Made by a program: the position numbers and the translations under genes
Notes under the pieces: generated by a model
What the model was told of the DNA's origin: nothing
What the model saw: only the letters and a program-made list of their open reading frames with translations
Databases searched by the model: none
In this document: piece after piece, positions 34,955 through 44,572 of the stretch
Numbering within the stretch: the first letter of the stretch is position 1
Layout of the letters: each line of letters starts with the position of its first letter
NCBI GenBank assembly: GCA_964596645.1
Contig: CAZQVB010000017.1
Location: forward strand, 1-64,000
Length of the DNA stretch: 64,000 bases
Direction of reading: 5' to 3'
Source of the DNA: CAVQEK01 sp964596645
GTDB taxonomy: Bacteria; Bacteroidota; Bacteroidia; Cytophagales; Cyclobacteriaceae

Positions 34955-37900
34955 TCACATTTCCACCGCTTTCCCCCCTCCCTTCTCAAACTTCAAATAA
35001 TCGACATTGCCGGATACATTCTCCTCTGCACCGGTATAGCGAAATACAATATAGAGCGGTCGCTTACCCGTGGTGATGCCGGTGAGCGGTATACGGATTT
35101 GCTCCAGATTTACGGCCTTCACCTGCGGCATAGTGGCCGAGGCTACTACCGGGCCGTCGACCGCTTCCTGACGAAGCTCGATGGAAAACTGGCCATGGCC
35201 ATGGGTTGCACCACAGCGTATCTCTACGGCCGATATGCGCTCCAAATCTATTTCATTGTACACGATGTACGACCCTTCTATGCCCTGGCTCACCACGATG
35301 TCTACATTGGTGCCTGCAGGCCTGCGCCGACGTGCATTACTGATGCTGTCGTAGCTTTCCGCTTCCAAAAGGGGATGGCGCAATCTTTTGGTGATGGTAT
35401 TTTTCAGTGGCCCCACCACCTCGCCTCCCCGATCGGTATAGCTGGCCATAAAGATGTAGTAACCCTGAGTGCCTGTCTCCAAATGGTCTGAAGGCTGGTA
35501 GGCCCCACGCAGCGGCATAGATGGTGTGCTGTGCACGTCATTGAGCGACAATATATAGTTGACCATAGCCGTGGCCTCGTCGGAAGTGAGTTGCGGATGG
35601 GCCGACATATTTTGCTCGCCCCAGTTGCCATTGCCACCGGTAATGATTTTGGAAGCCAGCATTTGTATGGTTTCGTCCGACTCGGGATATCGCTCGGCCA
35701 CTTGTATGTACATGGGGCCGATGGACTTTTCCTCTACTTTATGGCATGCGAAGCAGTTGTGCTCTTCTATGAGGGCCGCGCCATCGAGCAGGTCGCTTTT
35801 CTTCTGATGCCCCATTGCCGCACCTGCCTCGTCCTGGCCAAGGCCCATGTAGTCGATAGAGAAAGAAATAGCCTCTTCTTCTATACGACCGGGAAAGTCG
35901 CCGTCTTCCCCATCTGACACCATCACGGCATACTTGATCGATTCATCATCCCAATAAAATGTGTGATTGCCGTCTATTTCTATGTCAATCTGTGGCACGG
36001 CATTGCCTACACGCACCTCTACCGATTCTGTGTCTTCATCTCCCGATGCATCTGTTACCGTCAGTTGCGCCGTGTAGATGCCGGCTTTTTCAAACACATA
36101 TTCCACTTGATCGCCTTCCATTTCTTCATCGCTATCACCAAACGACCAGCTATAGCTGAGCGCATCGCCGGCATCAAAATCATACGATTGTGCACCAGAA
36201 AACTGAACGGTAAGCGGAGCGGCGCCTACCAGCTTGTCGGCCGCTAATTTGGCCACAGGTTGCCTGTTGCCTTCTGCATAGTCGATTTGGGAGAGGGTGG
36301 CGTCCATATTTTGCGAAAACCAATTGGTACCATATTCTAACAGGTACATGGTGCCATCGGGAGCTATGGTGACATCTACAATATTGGAAAAGGTAAACGT
36401 GGGCAGAAATGGCTCGTATTTTTCCAAATTGTTGTCATCATCAAACGTGGCCGCCATTATCCAGTCGCGCATCCAGTCAAAAAAGAAAAACTTACCGCTG
36501 TAGTAGGCCGGCAACTTATTTTTGACCGCCGGGTACAAGTCTCTGTAGTACACGGGCCCGGCCATGGCATTTCTACCCCCTGTGCCGAGGCCTTCAAAGT
36601 CGGGGCTTTCCGCATAGGGATAGTAGATCATGGCCGGCTGTGCTGGTGGCAATTCCCGCATGCCGGTATTATTGGGTGAGTCGTTCAGCGGATTTTTCGG
36701 GTCGAAGGCGGGGCCAATATTTCCTGTGGCGTAGTTGTACCGGTGGTATGCTTGATTGTTGGCAATAAAATATGGCCAGCCAAAGTAGCCTGCCTGCTTC
36801 ACCTGGTTCACTTCGTCGTAGCCTCTCGGGCCGCGCTCGGTGTCTTCTCCGGCATCCGGGCCTACATCGCCGTAGTAGAGTATGCCATTTTTTTGGTCAA
36901 TAGAAATGCGGTAAGGATTGCGGCAGCCCATCACAAATATTTCCGGCTTGGTATCGGGTGTTCCCGGAGGGAAAAGATTGCCCTCGGGTATGGAGTAGCT
37001 GCCATCCGGTTCCGGCTTTATACGCAAGATTTTTCCCCTCAAGTCATTGGTATTGGCGCTGGATTTTTGTGCGTCGTACGTGCTCCAGCCGGGCATTTCA
37101 TTCATTGGGCCATAGCCATCACTGTTGTACTGCAGCTCTGTGGTATTGAAGGGGCTGGTGTCGTCGCCGGTAGAGAGGTACAGCAGGCCGCCGGGGCCAA
37201 ATTCTATAGAGCCACCGGTATGGCAGCATGTGGCGCGCTGCACGGGCACCTCCAGTACTACCTTTTCCGAATCCATTAGCAGGCTGTCTGCAATGAAAAC
37301 AAAGCGACTGAGCCGCTGTATCCATTCGTCGCCCGCCGGAGAATAATACATATAAATCCAGTGGTTCTGTTCGTATTGAGGATCTTTGGCCAGGCCAATA
37401 AGCCCATCTTCAAACTTGGTGTGCACCGATAATTGGGCGATCTGACTGATCTGTGCACTTGCAGGATTGTAAAGCTTCACAGCACCCTTGCGCTCGATGA
37501 ACAACACCTTGCCGTCGCGAAATACTTCCAGCTCCATGGGTTCATTCAAGTTGTTGCCGAGCACACGCTTCACAAAGCGGCTTTCCTCAGGGACCAACGG
37601 TGTATAGGCCTTTTCATAGCTCAGCGTATTATCGCCGATGGCAAACCGGATGCCGCCCAACAAGTGCTGTAAAAAAGCATCATCGGTATAAGCATCGGCG
37701 GAGTGCCCCAATCCTGTATAAAACGACCGGCCACCATCGTAGTAGTGATACCATACTATTGGATGGTCTTCGCCATGCTTGCCGCCGGCATAGGTTTGCT
37801 CATCGAGGCTGGCCAGCACTTGTATTCCCGGATGGATAAACTTGAAATTATACCATTCGTCATGGCGCTGCCACTGCGCCGGAAGGCCCCTCGTAGCGGG

Positions 37901-38356
37901 ATGCTCCGTTTCGTGTACCAACACGGTGGCCTGCTGCGGCTCCGGGTGATCTTGAAACCAGGCGCCAACCAGCCGGCCAAACCATGGCCACTGGTACTCG
38001 GTAGTGGCGGCACCATGTATACCCACAAAGCCACCACCGGCTTGTATATATCGTTCGAAATGCGCCTGCTGCCGGTGATCGAGGGCATTTCCGCTGGAGT
38101 TCAGAAAAATAACAGCGCTGTACCTGTGTAGACTGTCGGTGTGAAAGTAGGCGGCATTTTCTGTGGTATCGGCCTGAATGCCATTTTGCCTGCACAGTTG
38201 AGCTACAGCCTGTCTGGCACCTTCTATAGACTGATGCCGGTAGGCCTGCGTGCCACTGAAGATGAGCACACGCTGCTCGCGCTCAGGTGCGCAGCCGGCA
38301 AGTAATAATATAAAGTACATAGCCATGGCGGCCACGCCCACTTTGCAATTCCTCAT
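34955..38356 (-). CDS. Multidomain lipoprotein: ThuA, sugar dehydrogenase, PKD, cytochrome c, CBM-like
   Basis: 1133 residues with a lipobox (LLAGC, Cys near 22). Domains by rough position: ThuA-like amidotransferase fold 30-245 (GVGIHGAATTEYQWPWFGRLVGAWF region), glucose/sorbosone dehydrogenase beta-propeller 255-690 (PMELEVFRDGKVLFIERKGAV, FVMGCRNPYRIS), PKD domain 712-786 (SGAQSYDFDAGD, then WSFGD), a class I cytochrome c at about 865-945 with the haem site CFACH and a later Met-containing loop, and a C-terminal carbohydrate-binding-like beta domain 980-1133. Such fusions in Bacteroidota are thought to oxidise sugars or related alcohols at the cell surface, handing electrons to the haem. 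It stands alone with no clear promoter. Confidence 0.93.
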   Translation of the reverse strand: MRNCKVGVAAMAMYFILLLAGCAPEREQRVLIFSGTQAYRHQSIEGARQAVAQLCRQNGIQADTTENAAYFHTDSLHRYSAVIFLNSSGNALDHRQQAHFERYIQAGGGFVGIHGAATTEYQWPWFGRLVGAWFQDHPEPQQATVLVHETEHPATRGLPAQWQRHDEWYNFKFIHPGIQVLASLDEQTYAGGKHGEDHPIVWYHYYDGGRSFYTGLGHSADAYTDDAFLQHLLGGIRFAIGDNTLSYEKAYTPLVPEESRFVKRVLGNNLNEPMELEVFRDGKVLFIERKGAVKLYNPASAQISQIAQLSVHTKFEDGLIGLAKDPQYEQNHWIYMYYSPAGDEWIQRLSRFVFIADSLLMDSEKVVLEVPVQRATCCHTGGSIEFGPGGLLYLSTGDDTSPFNTTELQYNSDGYGPMNEMPGWSTYDAQKSSANTNDLRGKILRIKPEPDGSYSIPEGNLFPPGTPDTKPEIFVMGCRNPYRISIDQKNGILYYGDVGPDAGEDTERGPRGYDEVNQVKQAGYFGWPYFIANNQAYHRYNYATGNIGPAFDPKNPLNDSPNNTGMRELPPAQPAMIYYPYAESPDFEGLGTGGRNAMAGPVYYRDLYPAVKNKLPAYYSGKFFFFDWMRDWIMAATFDDDNNLEKYEPFLPTFTFSNIVDVTIAPDGTMYLLEYGTNWFSQNMDATLSQIDYAEGNRQPVAKLAADKLVGAAPLTVQFSGAQSYDFDAGDALSYSWSFGDSDEEMEGDQVEYVFEKAGIYTAQLTVTDASGDEDTESVEVRVGNAVPQIDIEIDGNHTFYWDDESIKYAVMVSDGEDGDFPGRIEEEAISFSIDYMGLGQDEAGAAMGHQKKSDLLDGAALIEEHNCFACHKVEEKSIGPMYIQVAERYPESDETIQMLASKIITGGNGNWGEQNMSAHPQLTSDEATAMVNYILSLNDVHSTPSMPLRGAYQPSDHLETGTQGYYIFMASYTDRGGEVVGPLKNTITKRLRHPLLEAESYDSISNARRRRPAGTNVDIVVSQGIEGSYIVYNEIDLERISAVEIRCGATHGHGQFSIELRQEAVDGPVVASATMPQVKAVNLEQIRIPLTGITTGKRPLYIVFRYTGAEENVSGNVDYLKFEKGGGKAVEM

Positions 38357-38650
38357 TTTTTCAAATTTTTTTGATGTGTAGGTGAAACGGTTTGAGTAGC
38401 TATAGTTGCTCAGGGCAAGTCAAAATTCTCAATCACATTTCGAGTGCTACAAAGTAAATGAAAGTTTGCGACCTGTGGCAATCCATTCATTCGTTCACTG
38501 GGCTTTTAAAGTGGTGTGAAAGATTGATCTTGTCAGGCATTGTACCTGTAGGCCCAACCGCATCACCATTCTTATTGTAGAAACACTACCTCAAATAGGC
38601 CGCTGTATCACTACGCCAACGCCACCTATTCTATATAGCCGCTAAAACAT
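38357..38650. other. Intergenic region upstream of the ThuA gene, no gene seen
   Basis: Nothing coding or RNA-like was recognised. A near-match to the -7 consensus (TTACTTTG, minus strand, near 38450) could serve the ThuA gene, with a long leader. Confidence 0.4.
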
Positions 38651-38684
38651 AAAGGGGAAAGCTGCTTACACAACTTCCCCCTTT
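38651..38684 (-). terminator. Terminator of trxA
   Basis: AAAGGGGGAAG pairs with CTTTCCCCTTT (one G-T pair) around a 12-base loop, 25 bases after the trxA stop. The following T-run is short (ATGTTTT). Confidence 0.7.
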
Positions 38685-38708
38685 ATGCTTTAAATAAATA
38701 TGTAAAAA

Positions 38709-39044
38709 CTATGCCGTTTGCAGTTGAGAGTCCAGCTTCTGTGCCAACACAGCCTTGGGCGCTGCTCCTATTTGCTTATCTACCACTTCTTTGTTTTTGA
38801 AAAACAACAAGGTAGGAATACTGCGAATGCCATATTTGGCCGATACCTCAGGATTGGAATCTACGTCCACCTTGCCTATTACGACTTTACCGTCATATTC
38901 GTCTGCAAGTTGGTCCACCACGGGGCCTATCATTTTACAAGGCCCGCACCACTCTGCCCAAAAATCTATCAGAACCGGCTTATCAGAAGCCAATATGTCG
39001 TCATAGTTTGAGTCGGTAATTTCAACAGGTTTTGCCATCATCAT
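38709..39044 (-). CDS. trxA: Thioredoxin
   Basis: 111 residues with the redox-active WCGPC motif in DFWAEWCGPCKMIGPVVDQLA and the cis-proline loop GIRSIPTLLFFKNKEVV. It reduces disulfides of cytoplasmic enzymes such as ribonucleotide reductase. Three consecutive Met codons (39044, 39041, 39038) can start it; the last gives MAKPVEIT as in many relatives. The frame continues to a TTG at 39059, which is unlikely. A -7 box and a palindrome lie upstream, and a hairpin terminator follows. Confidence 0.96.
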   Translation of the reverse strand: MMMAKPVEITDSNYDDILASDKPVLIDFWAEWCGPCKMIGPVVDQLADEYDGKVVIGKVDVDSNPEVSAKYGIRSIPTLLFFKNKEVVDKQIGAAPKAVLAQKLDSQLQTA

Positions 39045-39077
39045 TATGTTTTGGTTCAATAATTTTCGTTAGCCGCG

Positions 39078-39085
39078 CAAATATA
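39078..39085 (-). promoter_or_regulatory. -7 element TATATTTG for trxA
   Basis: Exact TAnnTTTG match on the minus strand, 34 bases before the start codon. Confidence 0.6.
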
Positions 39086-39103
39086 ATGCTAAAACACCGT
39101 TGC

Positions 39104-39117
39104 CTGACTTTTGTCAG
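39104..39117. promoter_or_regulatory. Palindrome CTGACTTTTGTCAG at the trxA -33 position
   Basis: Perfect 5-base arms around TTTT, 18 bases upstream of the -7 box, where a -33 box would be expected. Candidate operator for a redox regulator. Confidence 0.4.
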
Positions 39118-39194
39118 AACGGCTACATGGTTTTGTATCAATTCCGACATTATAGCTAAAAATAGGCCGCCTTGGGTTGTCAGCACCGCAGACT

Positions 39195-42100
39195 TTATGT
39201 CAGTATGGTGTAGTCGATGTCTTTATATTTATTGAGCGCATCCAGCAAGTCATTATTGGGTTGCACCATAAATTTTCTGCTCAACATCTCCACCAAAATA
39301 TTTTCTTCTTCGTCGTACAGATCCATGCGCAGGCTGCACTGGCCCGGATGCGCCCGCAGCAACTCTTCAATGCGCTCCATAGGCAATTTGGATATGGTCT
39401 TTGAATTGACACGCAGCCTCAGGCCCTTGCTTTTCTTATCCCTGATCTCACTGAGCAGTGCAATATCCTTGATCTTAAATTCCTCCTGCTTGTCGCCCCA
39501 GGGCTTGTTCACCACCTGGCCGCTGATGTATAGAAACCACCCCGGCACCATAAAGCCCTTGAACCGTATGTAGTCGTCGGAAAAAACATAAAATGCGTGG
39601 CTGTCCTCGTAGCCCTCCACAGTGAGCACCCCAAAAGGCTTACCCCCTTTGGTGGTGCGGTGGGCTACATCGACCACCACACCTGCCAGTGTCATTTCAT
39701 GGCCGGCCTTTCCGGTGAGGTCTTGCAAGTCGCCAAATGAATTGCGCACCAGATGCCTCATTTCAAACTTATACTGATCGAGCGGATGGCCTGAGATATA
39801 AAATCCGACCACCTCTTTCTCTATGCGCAACTTTTCCAGCTCACTGTAGGGCTCGCATGCTGCAACGGCCGGCACCGGCACCTCCATGCCACTATCACCC
39901 CCAAAGAGCGTTTGCTGTGCGGCATTGGATTCTTCCTGCAATCGATGGCCGTAGCGGATCACTTTTTCTACCAAGGTCTGCTCACCATCTGCCGCATGTA
40001 GATACTGCCTTCGGTGACAATCGGCAAAGCGGTCGAATGCCCCTGCCATGGCCAGGCATTCGAAGGTTTTTTTATTCACGGCTCTCAAGTTTACACGTCG
40101 GGCCAAATCGAAAACATCGGCATAGGGGCCATTTTTGTCGCGCTCCTGTATGATGGCATTGACGGCGGCCTCGCCCGTGCCTTTGATGGCGCCAAGGCCA
40201 AAGCGTATTTCCCCCTCTTTATTCACCTCGAATGCGATACCCGATTCGTTGATGTGAGGCCCCAGCACCTTGATGCCCAGATTGCGGCACTCTTCCATAA
40301 AAAAGGTGACCTTATCGATATGGCTGAGGTTGTGCGTGAGCACAGCGGCCATGTATTCGGCCGGGTAGTTGGCCTTTAGGTAGGCCGTCTGGTAAGCCAC
40401 AAAAGAGTAGCAGGTAGAGTGCGATTTGTTGAATGCATAAGCGGCAAATGCCTCCCAATCCTTCCAGATTTTCTCGGCCACCTTCACATCGTGATTGTTA
40501 TTCACGCATCCCTCCAAAAATTTCGGCTTTAGCTTTTCCAGCAGGGCAAATATCTTTTTACCCATAGCCTTGCGCAGCATGTCGGCCTCACCTTTGGTGA
40601 AATTGGCCAGCTTCTGCGAGAGCAACATCACCTGCTCCTGATATACCGTGATGCCATACGTTTCTGCCAGGTACTCCTCCATTTCGTCGAATTCATACGA
40701 AATAGGCTCTTCGCCGTGCTTACGCGCTATGAAATTGGGAATATAGTCCATCGGGCCCGGCCTGTATAGCGCATTCATGGCAATGAGATCTTCAAATTTG
40801 TCGGGCTTCAGCATGCGCAGGTATTTTTGCATACCAGCCGACTCAAACTGAAAGGTGCCGTTGGTTTCGCCCCGCTGATACAAGTCGTACGTTTTGGCAT
40901 CGTCGAGCGGTATGTTGTCCGGGTCTATCACCACACCATGTTGCTTTTGAATGTAGCGCACGGCGGTGTTGATGATGCTGAGCGTCTTGAGGCCCAAGAA
41001 GTCCATCTTCAGCATGCCTGCACTTTCTACCACGCTGTTGTCGAACTGCGTCACCCAAAGCTCTGAGTCTTTGGACACACATACCGGTATAAGCTCTGTA
41101 AGATCTTCGGGCGTGATGATGATACCACAGGCATGTATGCCGGTGTTGCGCAGTGACCCTTCCAGTATACGTGCCTGTTTCAGCACATCAGCCTCTTTGC
41201 TGTCACCTTTGCTTATTTCCTCCAGCGCCTTTACTTCTTTAAAGGCCTTGGCCAATGTGGTGCCGGGCCTTTCGGGTACCTGTTTGGCCAGCGCATTGGT
41301 TTGTGACAGCGGCAGCTCCATTACACGTCCGGCATCGCGTATAGACGACTTGGCAGCCATAGTGCCGTAAGTGATGATCTGTGCGACCTGGTTGCTGCCA
41401 TATTTTTTTACTACATAATCGATGATCTTTCCTCTTCCCTCATCGTCAAAGTCTATATCGATATCGGGCAGCGATACACGGTCGGGGTTCAGAAACCGCT
41501 CAAACAGAAGGTCATATTCTATGGGATCTACGTTGGTGATGCCAATGCAGTAGGCCACAGCAGAGCCCGCCGCCGATCCGCGACCTGGCCCTACCGATAC
41601 ACCCATCCTGCGTGCCTCCGAGGTAAAATCCTGCACGATAAGAAAATAACCCGGGTAGCCTGTATTTTTTATGGTAGCCAACTCAAATTCCAGCCGGTCT
41701 GTGATCTCAGGGGAAAGCTCTCCATAGCGCTTCTTGGCCCCTTCAAAGGTGAGATGGCGCAGGTAGTCGTCTTCACTGCTAAAGGGCTCGGGTATCTTGA
41801 ATGCTGGCAACAGCACATTCCTGTCCAGTTCATATGCCTCTACCTTATCCACCAGTTCGTACGTGTTCTCTATAGCCTCGGGCAAATCCCTGAACAGCGC
41901 CTTCATCTCATCCTGATCTTTGAAATAAAATGAATCATTGGGAAAGCCATAGCGAAAACCCCTGCCCCGCCCGATAGGAGTAGACTGATATTCATTTTCC
42001 TTGATGCACAGCAATATGTCGTGGGCATTGGCGTCCTTCTGGTCGAGGTAGAATACATCGTTGGCGGCGATTACCTTTAGGTCGTATTTTTTAGCGAATT

Positions 42101-43385
42101 GCAGCAACACGTCGTTCACCCGATCATTTTCTGGCAATCCGTTGCGCAGCAGTTCCAGGTACAAGTCGTCTCCAAATACCGATATCCACCACTCCAGTGC
42201 CTCCTCGGCTTTGTGCTCTCCGGCGTTGAGTATGAGACTGGGTATTTCACCGGTGAGTCCTCCTGTGAGGGCTATCAGATTGGCCCTGTATTTTTTTATC
42301 AGATCTTTGTCGATGCGTGGATAAAGGCCATACAAGCCTTCGATATATCCTAAGGAGCTAAGTTTGCTGAGATTGCGATAGCCCTCCTTATTCTTAGCCA
42401 ACAGCACCTGGTTAAAGCGCTTATCCGGGCTGTCCTTTGTGAATTTCAGCTTTAATCGCTCCTCCGCCACAAACAATTCGCAACCCACAATTGGCTTAAT
42501 GCCCTGAGCCAACGCCTCCCGTACAAACTTGAAAGCGCCAAATAGATTACCAAAATCAGTAATGGCCACTGCCGGCATCTCGCAAGCTTTGGCTTTTTTC
42601 ACTATTTCCTTGATGTTGGGCGTAGACTGGAGTATAGAGAACTGCGAATGCACATGAAGGTGGCAAAACGGGGTGTTGATCTCACGAACCGCATACGTGC
42701 TGTCGCGGGTAAAGCGTGGTGCCTTCTCAACCCGCCTGGCAAAATTGGCGGCTTCAAGTTTTGGGCCCTCATACACGATGGCCTCCACCGGCGTGTAGTC
42801 GACGGGCTTTAATACGCGTTTTTTTAATAATTGAAAAAAACATTTGGCATTGGCGGCCACGTCGAATGCCGCATCATGCGCATCGCCAAAAGACTGGGAA
42901 AACAACTTGTGGTGAAGCTCCAGCAAAGTAGGCCATTTATACTGACCACCTCTTCCACCAGGCAACGCACAAAATTCGGTCGACTCCAATTGCGTGTCCA
43001 GCGCGGCCATATTCTCCAACGCATTGGCCTGACCCAGGCGCAAAAATTCGGCGCCTACTATTTTCAAGTCGAAATCAATGATGTTGTGACCAATGACCAA
43101 TTCGGTGTTGGCCAAATCCTTGGCAAATCTTTCGAGCACCGCGCTCAACGGCAATCCGTCGGCCAGGGCCCGGTCGGTGGATATGCCATGCACCTTTTCG
43201 GCATTGTAAGGAATAACAAAACCATCTGGCCGCACGATAAGATTTTGTGCCGAGAGCAACTTGCCGGTACCATCATGCAGCTGCCAGGCCAACTGCACGA
43301 TGCGCGGCCAATTGTCAAAATCTGTTAAGGGTGCCTGCTTATTTTCAGGCAAACCGGTGGTTTCGGTATCAAAAATTAAATACAT
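39195..43385 (-). CDS. dnaE: DNA polymerase III alpha subunit with fused proofreading exonuclease
   Basis: 1396 residues, about 200 longer than a usual DnaE. Residues 1-190 are a DnaQ-like DEDDh 3'-5' exonuclease: FDTETTG (motif I), GHNIIDFD (motif II) and HDAAFDV (motif III with the catalytic His and Asp). A PHP domain starts near residue 235 (HLHVHSQFSILQ). The polymerase active site is PDIDIDFDDEGRG near residue 638, with KMDFLGLKTLSII later. OB and helix-hairpin-helix regions lie toward the C-terminus. So one chain carries both replication and proofreading. The frame is continuous from ATG at 43385. The 192-base upstream gap has no clear -7 box. Confidence 0.97.
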   Translation of the reverse strand: MYLIFDTETTGLPENKQAPLTDFDNWPRIVQLAWQLHDGTGKLLSAQNLIVRPDGFVIPYNAEKVHGISTDRALADGLPLSAVLERFAKDLANTELVIGHNIIDFDLKIVGAEFLRLGQANALENMAALDTQLESTEFCALPGGRGGQYKWPTLLELHHKLFSQSFGDAHDAAFDVAANAKCFFQLLKKRVLKPVDYTPVEAIVYEGPKLEAANFARRVEKAPRFTRDSTYAVREINTPFCHLHVHSQFSILQSTPNIKEIVKKAKACEMPAVAITDFGNLFGAFKFVREALAQGIKPIVGCELFVAEERLKLKFTKDSPDKRFNQVLLAKNKEGYRNLSKLSSLGYIEGLYGLYPRIDKDLIKKYRANLIALTGGLTGEIPSLILNAGEHKAEEALEWWISVFGDDLYLELLRNGLPENDRVNDVLLQFAKKYDLKVIAANDVFYLDQKDANAHDILLCIKENEYQSTPIGRGRGFRYGFPNDSFYFKDQDEMKALFRDLPEAIENTYELVDKVEAYELDRNVLLPAFKIPEPFSSEDDYLRHLTFEGAKKRYGELSPEITDRLEFELATIKNTGYPGYFLIVQDFTSEARRMGVSVGPGRGSAAGSAVAYCIGITNVDPIEYDLLFERFLNPDRVSLPDIDIDFDDEGRGKIIDYVVKKYGSNQVAQIITYGTMAAKSSIRDAGRVMELPLSQTNALAKQVPERPGTTLAKAFKEVKALEEISKGDSKEADVLKQARILEGSLRNTGIHACGIIITPEDLTELIPVCVSKDSELWVTQFDNSVVESAGMLKMDFLGLKTLSIINTAVRYIQKQHGVVIDPDNIPLDDAKTYDLYQRGETNGTFQFESAGMQKYLRMLKPDKFEDLIAMNALYRPGPMDYIPNFIARKHGEEPISYEFDEMEEYLAETYGITVYQEQVMLLSQKLANFTKGEADMLRKAMGKKIFALLEKLKPKFLEGCVNNNHDVKVAEKIWKDWEAFAAYAFNKSHSTCYSFVAYQTAYLKANYPAEYMAAVLTHNLSHIDKVTFFMEECRNLGIKVLGPHINESGIAFEVNKEGEIRFGLGAIKGTGEAAVNAIIQERDKNGPYADVFDLARRVNLRAVNKKTFECLAMAGAFDRFADCHRRQYLHAADGEQTLVEKVIRYGHRLQEESNAAQQTLFGGDSGMEVPVPAVAACEPYSELEKLRIEKEVVGFYISGHPLDQYKFEMRHLVRNSFGDLQDLTGKAGHEMTLAGVVVDVAHRTTKGGKPFGVLTVEGYEDSHAFYVFSDDYIRFKGFMVPGWFLYISGQVVNKPWGDKQEEFKIKDIALLSEIRDKKSKGLRLRVNSKTISKLPMERIEELLRAHPGQCSLRMDLYDEEENILVEMLSRKFMVQPNNDLLDALNKYKDIDYTILT

Positions 43386-43578
43386 GAAGAAAAGTTGTTG
43401 CTGATCGGTTTTATAGAATTGAGGGCATTTGCGCGCATCAAAAAACTAAAGTAAGTAAATCGTGATCGAAAGAAAACGGCTGTTTTCATGCCAATGGAAA
43501 AGTGAGGCCTGGCAAGTTAGAAACACCCTTTTTATGAGCAGAATGGCTGAGATTTAAAAAAACTTCAAGAATCGATAT

Positions 43579-44028
43579 TCACACTTTCAGACGCTTGTCA
43601 AAAGAAAAGGGCAGGCGCTTTAAGAGTTTAATACGCTTAAATTGTGGATGAACTGCGCTGATCACATAATTGTACTCCGACGGCACGATAGAAGAAGGCA
43701 CCTGTAATACCGGTGCAGACCGCGCAGTAAACCACTCACTACCCATCTCCTGACACACAGCTGGCCGGCTGGTTTTTATCCAATCCAGCGGCAAAGTGTC
43801 CAGGTCAATTGTTGAGATCGCCATATCATCGGGAATTTGTATGGTCATTAGTATAAAGGATAAGGCGAGCATCTCGCCACTGCTGTGCACCACATTTTCG
43901 AGGCATGCAAGACTGGCGCTTCCGGCAGTATAGATTACCCGTTCACTGCGGCGGTTCCACCTATTTTCCACCCCACTGGCAAAAAGCGTGTGAGAATACT
44001 TTTCAAGCGCTATACGGTATACAAGCAT
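43579..44028 (-). CDS. RES-domain toxin (NAD+-degrading) of a RES-Xre pair
   Basis: 149 residues matching the RES domain in length and pattern: VYRIALEKY at the N-terminus, GVENRWNRRSERVIYTAGSASLACLENVVH with the conserved Arg, Glu and Ser, and DWIKTSRPAVCQEMGSEWF. Characterised RES toxins degrade NAD+ by phosphorolysis and are held in check by an Xre-like antitoxin. It follows the antitoxin gene after three bases, the usual order for this system. The active site looks intact as far as can be judged by eye. Confidence 0.9.
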   Translation of the reverse strand: MLVYRIALEKYSHTLFASGVENRWNRRSERVIYTAGSASLACLENVVHSSGEMLALSFILMTIQIPDDMAISTIDLDTLPLDWIKTSRPAVCQEMGSEWFTARSAPVLQVPSSIVPSEYNYVISAVHPQFKRIKLLKRLPFSFDKRLKV

Positions 44029-44031
44029 TGC

Positions 44032-44550
44032 CTAAGCCAAATCGCCATGCGCTATTCTCATCAACTCATCCATAATTTGATTCATCCCTTCTGAGGTAGT
44101 GAGAAAAGACATGGGTGTGTCTCCGTCGAGGCCTGTAGAGGGCTTTTCGAGCCATCGCTGAAAGGAGTCGGGAGTGCCAAACAACTCTTCGCCCAAGGCC
44201 ACCACCTGGTTGTATTTGAGCACTATTTCGCTCTTTTGTGGGGAAAGGCGCCTGCCTTCGCGTATGTAGTTGGTGAGGGTTTTGGGAGAAACCTCAATAA
44301 GTGCCGCCAGTGCTTCCCGGCTGGTATGACGCCTGTCGGCAATGGCGGTGGCCCACTCGATGGGCACGCCCACACGTGCGGCTTTGGCCAGCATATAATG
44401 CCCATCGGGCTTATCGTAGAGGTATAGTGCTTCAGGAATGGCCACAGACTGTGAAATATACTCCGCCAATGGCTCAGCTACATCATTGGGTGTTTCTGTA
44501 GTAATGGTATAAGGTTTTCTCTTTTTAATATTTCTCTCAGCATTGGCCAT
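44032..44550 (-). CDS. Xre/ParS-like antitoxin with DUF2384 domain
   Basis: 172 residues. The N-terminal part is basic (ERNIKKRKPYT). The middle is an Xre-like helix-turn-helix (HTSREALAALIEVSPKTLTNYIREGRRLSPQKSE). The C-terminal DUF2384 domain has ALGEELFGTPDSFQRWLEKPSTGLDGDTPMSFLTTSEGMNQIMDELMRIAHGDLA, which blocks the RES toxin and mediates repression in known pairs. A canonical AAAGGAG lies 6 bases before the ATG, rare in this window, and the promoter holds a perfect inverted repeat, consistent with autoregulation and with recent acquisition. Confidence 0.92.
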   Translation of the reverse strand: MANAERNIKKRKPYTITTETPNDVAEPLAEYISQSVAIPEALYLYDKPDGHYMLAKAARVGVPIEWATAIADRRHTSREALAALIEVSPKTLTNYIREGRRLSPQKSEIVLKYNQVVALGEELFGTPDSFQRWLEKPSTGLDGDTPMSFLTTSEGMNQIMDELMRIAHGDLA

Positions 44551-44556
44551 GGCGCT

Positions 44557-44563
44557 CTCCTTT
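44557..44563 (-). promoter_or_regulatory. Strong Shine-Dalgarno site before the antitoxin
   Basis: AAAGGAG on the minus strand with a 6-base spacer to the ATG. Most genes in the window lack such a site, as is usual for Bacteroidota, so this suggests an origin from another background. Confidence 0.6.
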
Positions 44564-44572
44564 CTCTAATTC

